Source of the DNA: VBAS01 sp964508655
GTDB taxonomy: Bacteria > Bacteroidota > Bacteroidia > Chitinophagales > Chitinophagaceae
Reading direction: 5' to 3'
DNA length: 64,000 bases
Assembly: GCA_964508655.1 (NCBI GenBank)
Contig: CAZDUO010000005.1
Coordinates: forward strand, 35,311 to 99,310
Shown: positions 20,501-26,284 of the stretch, one piece after another
Layout of the letters: the number at the start of each line of letters is the position of its first letter
Numbering within the stretch: the stretch's first letter is position 1
Made by a program: the position numbers and the translations under genes
The notes under the pieces: generated by a model
Seen by the model: only the letters and a program-made list of their open reading frames with translations
The model's database searches: none
What the model was told of the DNA's origin: nothing

Positions 20501-20666
20501 CAGCCAGAGGCTGCCCATCATCTCTTAAAACTTTTCCACGAATCGTAATATTCTGTGCAAAAGTGTTGGCTGAGAGTAACAACATTGAAAGCAGCGACAA
20601 AGTTGCTACCATCAAAAACCGCTTGCTCAGCAGCAGAGGGTTTTTCAAAATGGCATTTTTTTTCAT
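17538..20666 (-). CDS. SusC/RagA-family TonB-dependent outer-membrane transporter
   Basis: A 1042-residue outer-membrane barrel that imports oligosaccharides using TonB energy. After a signal peptide ending near NTFAQ there is a CarboxypepD_reg-like domain (ITIRGKVLRDDGQPLAGASVTVKG ends it), then the TonB-box region EIIVTGYGTQRKKDITGSV, the plug with GQIRIRGNRSLTAGNDPLLVVDG and DASATAIYGSRGSNGVIIITTK, and a 22-strand-type barrel ending in EFIFGINLKL. All are hallmarks of the SusC class. It is the first gene of the susC-susD transcript and is divergent from the first lacI gene across a 315-bp gap that holds a perfect hairpin and a LacI-type palindrome. Confidence 0.96.
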   Translation of the reverse strand: MKKNAILKNPLLLSKRFLMVATLSLLSMLLLSANTFAQNITIRGKVLRDDGQPLAGASVTVKGTGNGTATNDAGEFQLTASSNATLVISAVDFITQEVKVNNQATVNVTLVSNEKTLGEIIVTGYGTQRKKDITGSVVSVGEKVLDEVPAINLTMALQGRAAGVDISRTGVRPGSSGQIRIRGNRSLTAGNDPLLVVDGFPYFGSINDLNVDDIANIDILKDASATAIYGSRGSNGVIIITTKRGKTGKPVISYNTSLGWSQIIDKFPVFNGEEYYAFKAESRYGGSGGGPTVFTQAELDGKAAGTSTDWQTLLYKKGFVQSHDLSLSGGTDLTQYGMGLSYLNQEGVIPLVGFERFSLRATLDQKIGKRIKVGLNTMNTLSYTEGDGVNPMYNTLALSPLLSPYNADGSVNVQPLVGHQDVGFRLNPLTLTNKDAVYDRRRRIRTYNTLYGELQIIEGLKYRLNVQLDIRQDNYGTYRGANTVLTGSSSTPFLSNTASTSDGEAWNYNIFHQLTYDKTIAQKHRINATAVYEVQEQESRNSNFSGTGIPADYVQNTNPAQFASVITGSGSYSRSGLISYMARGNYTFNNKYNLTATFRRDGSSILSPGNKYTNYPAVAGSWNVNDESFLQRVTWLSNLKLRIGWGRSAQQGLAPYSTLGNLATNNYNFGNTTTTGYYVSVLPNPKLKWEETTAINFGLDFGLFRNRITGSIDVYNADTKDILVRKSLPLSNGADAIFTNAASTETKGVEIVLSSVNIDTRSGFRWTTDINWSLNREKITALEEPGKLQDVGNGWFVGQPLNVIYDYKKIGIWQTKDAAEITLFGAPQAVGRIRVEDLNKDNRITAADLQIIGSAQPKWIAGMTNRFTYKNFDLSVVAFARWGGTAIATYLQSNNGGAGGYAFFMQARVNQWKVDYWTPTNPTNNFPHPEGQILNDNYSSTLGYYDASFIRVRSINFGYTLPTKLLSRASISSARIFVTVTNPFIIYSSMVRDGYAIDPEGTGTGGALGPQGGGTSAPARTITMSINTPPTQEFIFGINLKL

Positions 20667-20733
20667 AACGTTTATTTTGGCAGTTGAAAACTTAAAAAAC
20701 TTATTTTATTGATAAGAACAAAGTGAGCATCAT

Positions 20734-20757
20734 TTAATTTCTCATTGGAGAAATTAA
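20734..20757. repeat. Perfect inverted repeat in the susC leader region
   Basis: TTAATTTCTC (20734-20743), loop of 4 nt, GAGAAATTAA (20748-20757). It may be an operator for an unknown regulator or an RNA hairpin in the susC 5' leader. No T-run follows it in the susC direction, so it does not look like a plain terminator. Confidence 0.6.
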
Positions 20758-20932
20758 GTATTGAAAATATTTTATGTGAAGAAATAACTTGTGCAGCAAA
20801 GCACGATGAAGATTGAAAATGTAGCCCAATTTTTTTCATACAGCAGCCGGTCGAAGATTGATTTTTGTATTGTGAATGCAGCAAGCAGAACTGCAATTTC
20901 ACATAACGAATATAGGAGATTTTTTAAAAAAT

Positions 20933-20946
20933 TGCAACCGATTGCA
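20933..20946. promoter_or_regulatory. LacI-type operator, site 1
   Basis: TGCAACCGATTGCA is a near-palindrome (12 of 14 positions symmetrical) with the central CG typical of LacI/GalR-family operators. It ends 35 bp before the first lacI start. The same 14 bases recur at 22043-22056 in front of the second lacI gene, which makes chance unlikely and points to auto- or cross-regulation. It lies 266 bp from susC, so control of susC is less certain. Confidence 0.75.
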
Positions 20947-20981
20947 ATTTTTTTTTAAAAAATTTTTCTTTTATTTGTGTT

Positions 20982-22019
20982 ATGACCCCGGCCAAAGAGA
21001 TTACCATTTATGATATTGCCAAACACCTGAACATTTCGGCCACTACTGTCAGCCGGGGCTTGAAGAACCATCCTGCCATTAATAAGAATACCAGGAAAAA
21101 AATTTTTGAAGCTGCCCATCATCTCGGTTACCGATCCAACACATTTGCCAGCAGCCTGCGGAGCAAAAAAACGCATACCATCGGCATCATTGTGCCCCGG
21201 CTTAACAGTTATTTTATGGCCGCCGTGCTTTCGGGCATGGAAGATGCCGCCAGCCGTGAAAATTATAACCTCATCATCAGCCAGTCGCTTGAAAATGCGG
21301 AAAAAGAAATAGCCAATGCCCACACTATGTTTAATAAAAGGGTGGATGGCCTGCTGGTGTCCCTGGCTTACAACACTGAGAATATTGAACACTTTGAACC
21401 TTTTTTTAAAAAAAACATCCCCGTAGTTTTTTTCGACCGTGTGCATGAACATCTTGAAAGCACCAGCATTGTAATAGATAATTTCCGGGCCGCCTACGAT
21501 GTGACGAAACACTTGATAGAACAGGGTTGCAGGCGCATCATGCACCTGGGCGGCAATATGCTGCGCAATGTATATGCCGATCGCTTAAGAGGTTATAAAC
21601 AGGCTTTGCTGGAACATAACATTCCCTTCGATGAAAGACTGGTTTACATAAGTAAACTGAATGAAGAGGCAGGTACCGAAGCTGCCGCACACATATTGCG
21701 TATGGGCAGCAAAAAACCGGACGGGGTTTTTTCGGCAAATGACACTACCGCTGTTTATTGCATGAAGAAACTGAAAGATGAAGGCATCCGTATACCTGCC
21801 GACATCGCTTTTGCCGGGTTCAATAATGACCCCATAAGTAAAATAATCGAACCGAATCTTACCACGGTGAATTATTCAGGTTATGAAATCGGCAAAACAG
21901 CCGTATCCAATCTGGTTAATCACCTGAAGGGTATGTCGAGTGTAAAAAATACCAATGTGGTTATCTTGCGGGCCGATCTGATTATCCGGGAATCATCCTT
22001 AAAAAAGACTTCCTCCTGA
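20982..22019 (+). CDS. LacI-family transcriptional regulator 1
   Basis: A 345-residue cytoplasmic DNA-binding regulator. The N-terminal helix-turn-helix reads ITIYDIAKHLNISATTVSRG (residues 6-25) followed by the hinge-helix region; residues 60-340 form the periplasmic-binding-protein-like sensor domain (TIGIIVPRLNSYFMAAVLSG, VDGLLVSLAYN, VVFFDRV, FAGFNNDPISKIIEPNLTTV). It is a close paralogue of the next gene, with the same NHPAINKNTRKKI block, but the two residues that usually set operator choice at the start of the recognition helix differ (Ala-Thr here, Ser-Ala there). An operator palindrome lies just upstream. The likely effector is a xylan-derived sugar or uronate, inferred only from the adjacent alpha-glucuronidase and xylanase genes. 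Confidence 0.95.
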   Translation: MTPAKEITIYDIAKHLNISATTVSRGLKNHPAINKNTRKKIFEAAHHLGYRSNTFASSLRSKKTHTIGIIVPRLNSYFMAAVLSGMEDAASRENYNLIISQSLENAEKEIANAHTMFNKRVDGLLVSLAYNTENIEHFEPFFKKNIPVVFFDRVHEHLESTSIVIDNFRAAYDVTKHLIEQGCRRIMHLGGNMLRNVYADRLRGYKQALLEHNIPFDERLVYISKLNEEAGTEAAAHILRMGSKKPDGVFSANDTTAVYCMKKLKDEGIRIPADIAFAGFNNDPISKIIEPNLTTVNYSGYEIGKTAVSNLVNHLKGMSSVKNTNVVILRADLIIRESSLKKTSS

Positions 22020-22042
22020 TTTAATTTTTTTTCCGATTTTTA

Positions 22043-22056
22043 TGCAACCGATTGCA
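22043..22056. promoter_or_regulatory. LacI-type operator, site 2
   Basis: TGCAACCGATTGCA, identical over 14 bases to the site at 20933-20946. It ends 2 bp before the ATG of the second lacI gene, so a bound repressor would block transcription or initiation of lacI 2 and the following GH67 gene. Confidence 0.75.
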
Positions 22057-22058
22057 AG

Positions 22059-23096
22059 ATGAAGCCTAAAAAAGACGTAACGATATACGATATTGCTCAA
22101 AAACTTTCGCTGTCTTCAGCCACAGTCAGCCGGGGTTTAAAAAATCATCCTGCCATTAATAAGAACACCCGGAAAAAGATTCAGCAAACAGCCAGGGAAC
22201 TCGGTTACCGGCATAACACATTTGCCAGCAGCCTGCGCAAACAAAAAACCAATACCATTGGCGTGAGTGTGCATGAGCTGAACAGTAACTTTATTACTTC
22301 TGTGCTGGCAGGCATTGAAAAAGTAACAACTGAAGCTGGTTACGACTTGATTATTGCCCACTCATCAGAAAACCGTGAAAAGGAAGAGGCCAATGTACTC
22401 AATCTCTTTCATAAGCGGGTTGATGGTTTGATTGCATCCCTTGCATTTGATACAGACGGCCTGGAGCATTACAATCATTTTCATGAAAAAAATATTCCCG
22501 TCATTTTTTTCGACCGGGTGGAAGAAGAAAACAACAACACGAAAGTGATAATTGATAACTATAAATGCGGCTACCAGGCTACCCAACACCTGATTGAGCA
22601 AGGCTGCAGGCGTATTGTGCTGGTTACTGCCAACCTGAAAAGGAACGTATATGCCCGGCGCCACAATGGCTACATGGATGCACTGTATGACAACGGCATC
22701 CCTTATGAAAAAGGCATGGTGCTGATAAAAGACCTGAGCGAACAATGCGGACGGGAAGCTGCTTTGGAAATAATGAAAATGAAACCACTTCCTGACGGCG
22801 CTTTCATTACCAACGATTTTTCGGCTGCTGTGTGCATGCAGACGCTGAAAGAACATGGCATCCGGATTCCCGACGATTTTGCCATTGTCGGATTTAACAA
22901 CGATGCCATCGGCAAAATTGTAGAGCCGCAACTCACCACCATTAACTACCCGGGCATGGAAATGGGAGAAATTGCCGCCTGTAACCTCATTAACCACCTG
23001 AATGGTATTGCCAATATAAAAAATACACAGACAATCGTTATAAGATCCGATTTGATTGTAAGAAAATCATCCCTCAAAAAGAAAACCAGCAGCTGA
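22059..23096 (+). CDS. LacI-family transcriptional regulator 2
   Basis: A 345-residue paralogue of the preceding regulator, with the HTH at residues 7-26 (VTIYDIAQKLSLSSATVSRG) and the sensor domain after residue 60 (TIGVSVHELNSNFITSVLAG, VDGLIASLAFD, VIFFDRVEEE, IVGFNNDAIGKIVEPQLTTI). It starts 39 bp after lacI 1 and ends 14 bp before the GH67 alpha-glucuronidase gene, so regulator and enzyme are probably on one transcript. Its start codon sits just behind an operator palindrome. The equal length and shared blocks indicate a tandem duplication; divergence in the sensor domain suggests that the two may respond to different ligands. Confidence 0.95.
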   Translation: MKPKKDVTIYDIAQKLSLSSATVSRGLKNHPAINKNTRKKIQQTARELGYRHNTFASSLRKQKTNTIGVSVHELNSNFITSVLAGIEKVTTEAGYDLIIAHSSENREKEEANVLNLFHKRVDGLIASLAFDTDGLEHYNHFHEKNIPVIFFDRVEEENNNTKVIIDNYKCGYQATQHLIEQGCRRIVLVTANLKRNVYARRHNGYMDALYDNGIPYEKGMVLIKDLSEQCGREAALEIMKMKPLPDGAFITNDFSAAVCMQTLKEHGIRIPDDFAIVGFNNDAIGKIVEPQLTTINYPGMEMGEIAACNLINHLNGIANIKNTQTIVIRSDLIVRKSSLKKKTSS

Positions 23097-23110
23097 GGCT
23101 GACAACAGGA

Positions 23111-25291
23111 ATGAAAACGGTACTGCTTATCATATTTCTGTTTACCACTTCCCTGCTGAAAGCAGAGAACGGCTACGATCTGTGGCTGCGGTATAAAAAA
23201 GTTGATGACCAGATTTTGCTTAACCAATATAAGAATCAGATAAAGTCTGTCCTTTTTGATGTTTATTTAAAGGAGACATCACCGACTTTTGAAATAGCTA
23301 AAGAAGAATTAATTCACGGTTTGCAAAGGTTACTTGGTAAAAATATTACTGAAGGAAAAGACTTTTCAAGCAATCAACTTATAATTAATAAGAAGCGCTC
23401 AGAAATTATACAAACAAGCATAGACTTATCTGCGGAAAACTTAGGAAGCGAAGGTTTTAAAATTATTTCTTTAAAAAAAGTTTTTAACAAAGATAACAGC
23501 GGTATCAGCAACGTCATAGTAATTACTGCTAATACAGATATTGGTATTTTATACGGCGTGTTTCATTTTTTGAGACTGATGCAAACCCATCAATCAATCT
23601 CAAATCTCAAAATCGTTTCTTCTCCTAAAATGAAATTACGTTTACTCAATCACTGGGACAACCTCAACCGTACAGTGGAACGGGGTTATGCAGGCTTCTC
23701 CATCTGGGACTGGCACAAGCTACCCGGTTTTATTGACAAACGCTACACTGATTACGCCAGGGTCAATGCTTCTATAGGAATAAACGGAACGGTGCTTACC
23801 AATGTAAATGCCAATGCAACCATCCTTACAAAACCCTGGCTGGAAAAAGTAAAAGCACTGGCCGCTGTGTTTCGTCCGTATGGCCTTAAAGTGTATCTTA
23901 CTGCCCGCTTCAGTGCACCCATCGAAATCGGCGCCATGAAAACCGCCGATCCGCTGAACGATACCGTGCAGCTTTGGTGGAAACAAAAAGCAAAAGAGAT
24001 TTATGAGCTGATTCCCGACTTTGGCGGCTTCCTGGTAAAAGCAAACAGCGAAGGACAGCCCGGCCCGCAGGATTATAACCGCTCCCATGCCGACGGCGCC
24101 AATATGCTGGCCGATGCTGTGGCTCCCTTCGGCGGCATCGTGATGTGGCGGGCATTTGTGTACAATCCGGAATCAGACGACCGCTTTAAGCAGGCTTATG
24201 AAGAATTCAAACCGCTGGACGGTAAATTCAGGAAGAATGTACTGGCGCAGGTAAAAAACGGGCCGATAGATTTTCAACCAAGAGAGCCATTCTCGCCTTT
24301 ATTTGGCGCCATGCCACAAACTCCTCTGATGATGGAGTTTCAACTGACGCAGGAATACACAGGCCAGGGAACTCATCTTTTTTTTGCTGCTCCTATGTTT
24401 AAAGAAGTACTGATTGCTGACACCTATGCAAAAGGAAAGAACTCAACTGTTGCAAAAGTGATTGATGGAAGTTTGAATAATCATGAACTGAGCGGCATGG
24501 CCGGGGTAAGCAATATCGGCAACGACATCAACTGGTGCGGTCATCCATTTGCACAGGCCAACTGGTATGCGCTGGGCCGATTGAGCTGGGATTATGATTT
24601 ATCACCAGCGCAAATTGCTACGGAATGGATAAATCAAACCTTTACACATGATAAGAAATCAGTTGCCGTAATAAGAAATATCATGCTTCAGTCCCGGGAA
24701 GCTTTGGTGAATTATATGACCCCCGTCGGATTAACACACATCATGTACAATGGTCATCACTATGGACCGATGCCATGGGGGAATACGTTAAACCGCCCGG
24801 ATTGGAACCCCGTTTACTATCATAAAGCAGATTCAATCGGAATCGGTTTTGACAGAACATCCGGGGGTTCCAATGCACTGGCCCAATACAAACCTGAAGT
24901 AAGCAGCCAGTTTGCCGATATGTATAAATGCCCTGATGACTATTTATTGTGGTTCCATCATGTCCCCTGGAACCATAAAATGCAAAGCGGCCGTACATTG
25001 TGGAATGAACTCTGCCATAAATATTATACCGGTGTTGATTCTGTTAAATCTTTTATCAGGCAGTGGAACAGTGTTGAAAAATCTATAGATAAAGAAAGAT
25101 TCGGACAGGTGAAACAACTGCTGAACATTCAACTGAAAGATGCAATATGGTGGCGCAATGCATGCCTGTTGTATTTCCAGACCTTTTCTAAAATGCCGAT
25201 ACCCGCATACTATGAACAACCAGACAAAACACTGGAATATTATAAAAGTATAAGGATATTGTATGCGCCGGGGAACACCCCTGTCCCCTAA
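23111..25291 (+). CDS. aguA: GH67 alpha-glucuronidase
   Basis: A 726-residue exported enzyme that removes (4-O-methyl-)glucuronic acid from the terminal xylose of xylo-oligosaccharides. After a signal peptide (MKTVLLIIFLFTTSLLKA) come the N-terminal mixed alpha/beta domain, the TIM barrel (NHWDNLNRTVERGYAG, SIWDW, NASIGINGTVLTNVNAN) and a helical C-terminus. Catalytic residues fit: Glu314 in KANSEGQPGP as acid, Asp387 in NGPIDFQ and Glu415 in LTQEYTG as base pair. Their spacings (73 and 28) equal those remembered for the Cellvibrio enzyme (Glu292, Asp365, Glu393). The stop codon lies inside a palindromic repeat (25284-25297), so the last residues (GNTPVP) are encoded by repeat DNA. Probably co-transcribed with lacI 2. 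Confidence 0.96.
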   Translation: MKTVLLIIFLFTTSLLKAENGYDLWLRYKKVDDQILLNQYKNQIKSVLFDVYLKETSPTFEIAKEELIHGLQRLLGKNITEGKDFSSNQLIINKKRSEIIQTSIDLSAENLGSEGFKIISLKKVFNKDNSGISNVIVITANTDIGILYGVFHFLRLMQTHQSISNLKIVSSPKMKLRLLNHWDNLNRTVERGYAGFSIWDWHKLPGFIDKRYTDYARVNASIGINGTVLTNVNANATILTKPWLEKVKALAAVFRPYGLKVYLTARFSAPIEIGAMKTADPLNDTVQLWWKQKAKEIYELIPDFGGFLVKANSEGQPGPQDYNRSHADGANMLADAVAPFGGIVMWRAFVYNPESDDRFKQAYEEFKPLDGKFRKNVLAQVKNGPIDFQPREPFSPLFGAMPQTPLMMEFQLTQEYTGQGTHLFFAAPMFKEVLIADTYAKGKNSTVAKVIDGSLNNHELSGMAGVSNIGNDINWCGHPFAQANWYALGRLSWDYDLSPAQIATEWINQTFTHDKKSVAVIRNIMLQSREALVNYMTPVGLTHIMYNGHHYGPMPWGNTLNRPDWNPVYYHKADSIGIGFDRTSGGSNALAQYKPEVSSQFADMYKCPDDYLLWFHHVPWNHKMQSGRTLWNELCHKYYTGVDSVKSFIRQWNSVEKSIDKERFGQVKQLLNIQLKDAIWWRNACLLYFQTFSKMPIPAYYEQPDKTLEYYKSIRILYAPGNTPVP

Positions 25292-25297
25292 AGGGGA
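25284..25297. repeat. Palindromic repeat spanning the GH67 stop codon
   Basis: TCCCCTAAAGGGGA forms a 5-bp G/C stem with loop TAAA; the TAA stop of the GH67 gene is part of the loop. It resembles short intergenic palindromes common in Bacteroidota genomes. Confidence 0.6.
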
Positions 25298-25307
25298 AAT
25301 TAAATTT

Positions 25308-25327
25308 GAACACCCTTGTTCTTTTTT
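25308..25327 (+). terminator. Candidate terminator after the GH67 gene
   Basis: GAACA (25308-25312), loop CCCT, TGTTC (25317-25321), then six T. The stem is only 5 bp, so read-through to the SDR gene 70 bp downstream is likely. Confidence 0.4.
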
Positions 25328-25396
25328 AAAAATTACGATTATTGAGTTTGAAAAAAAAATCGGGTACAATAAACCAAAAGAGTAAATAAAAATAGT

Positions 25397-26173
25397 ATGA
25401 GTAGCAAAAACTCCCCGCCGGATGGCGCGGCCGGGGATAAACGGGTAGCCATAGTAACCGGAGGCGGTTCGGGCATCGGGTTTGCCATTACCCAAAAATT
25501 TGTCTGCGCCGGCATTGAAACAATAATTGCCGGCAGGAATCAGAAAAAACTTTCGCAGGCAAAAGAAAAACTCGGTCCGCTTTGTCACGCCATAACATGC
25601 GATGTAAGCCATCTGGCATCCATACCGGGTTTTGTGAATAATATCATCAAAAAATTCGGGCATATTGATATCCTGGTGAACAATGCCGGCATCAATATGA
25701 AAAAAGACTTTTGCGAAGTGATGGATGAAGATTTTCAACAGGTAATTACCACCAACCTTACTGCTGTTTTTGTAATGAGCCGCGAAGTGGCAAAAAATAT
25801 GCTGAAGAAAAAATCAGGATGCATTATTAATATCAGCAGTATGGCGGCACAGTACGGCCTGCCGAAAGTAATTGCCTACAGCGCCAGCAAAACAGCGATT
25901 GATGGGATGACAAGAGCCATGGCAGTGGAACTTTCGCCAAAAGGAATTCGTGTGAATGCAATTGCACCTGGCTTTATCATTACCGACATGACCGATAAGG
26001 CGCTTAACAGCGACACCGAACGCAAGGAAAAAGTTTTATCACGGACCCCCATGGGCTATATGGGCCTGCCGTCCGACATTGGCGATGCGGCTTTGTTCCT
26101 GGCAAGTGATGCGGCAAAATATATTACCGGCGTAGTGTTGCCGGTGGATGGTGGTAACAGTATTGGGTTTTAA
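25397..26173 (+). CDS. SDR-family oxidoreductase, possible fructuronate reductase
   Basis: A 258-residue cytoplasmic short-chain dehydrogenase with no signal peptide. The cofactor motif TGGGSGIG is at about residues 20-27, followed by NNAGIN, the catalytic Ser in NISSMAAQYGLPKVIAYSASK ending in the YxxxK pair, and IAPGFIITDMTD. The classical SDR fold is complete, with GGNSIGF at the C-terminus. It lies between two alpha-glucuronidase genes, and uxuA is elsewhere in the window, so fructuronate reductase (the SDR type known from Bacillus) would fill the missing step between glucuronate isomerase and mannonate dehydratase. Gluconate-5-dehydrogenase or another sugar SDR would look the same from sequence alone. 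Confidence 0.88.
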   Translation: MSSKNSPPDGAAGDKRVAIVTGGGSGIGFAITQKFVCAGIETIIAGRNQKKLSQAKEKLGPLCHAITCDVSHLASIPGFVNNIIKKFGHIDILVNNAGINMKKDFCEVMDEDFQQVITTNLTAVFVMSREVAKNMLKKKSGCIINISSMAAQYGLPKVIAYSASKTAIDGMTRAMAVELSPKGIRVNAIAPGFIITDMTDKALNSDTERKEKVLSRTPMGYMGLPSDIGDAALFLASDAAKYITGVVLPVDGGNSIGF

Positions 26174-26207
26174 AACTTTTTAGTTGACCGGCTGAACCGC
26201 TCCGATG

Positions 26208-26252
26208 AAGCGTCCCTTGCGACGCTTTGTAAAACCCGACATTTATCGTCGG
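26208..26252. repeat. Two short palindromes between the SDR and GH115 genes
   Basis: AAGCGTC (26208-26214) pairs with GACGCTT (26221-26227). Eight bases later CCGAC (26236-26240) pairs with GTCGG (26248-26252) around ATTTATC. The second resembles the CCCGA/TCGGG palindromes at 35422-35439 and 37851-37883. No T-run follows, so these look like dispersed intergenic repeats and not terminators. Confidence 0.55.
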
Positions 26253-26284
26253 TGTCCGTTCAAATGCAGAATATCTATTGAGCT

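Larger units (their letters stand above)
20667..20981. other. Divergent control region between susC and the first lacI gene
   Basis: A 315-bp gene-free stretch. It contains a perfect 10-bp inverted repeat at 20734-20757, 68 bp before the susC start, and a LacI-type operator palindrome at 20933-20946 close to the lacI start. AT-rich runs surround the operator. A short minus-strand frame at 20672-20902 has no family likeness and is not called. Promoters for both directions must lie here, but no confident Bacteroidota -7/-33 pair (TAnnTTTG with TTTG) was found. Confidence 0.6.

Noticed and set aside
20672..20902. Small minus-strand frame (76 codons) in the susC leader
   Set aside because: Composition is not protein-like, it spans the hairpin and has no family likeness or start signal.
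22365..22997. Minus-strand frame of 210 codons across lacI 2
   Set aside because: Shadow of a conserved regulator gene.
24944..25738. Minus-strand frame of 264 codons across the end of GH67 and start of the SDR gene
   Set aside because: Antisense to two well-supported genes and with no recognisable domain.
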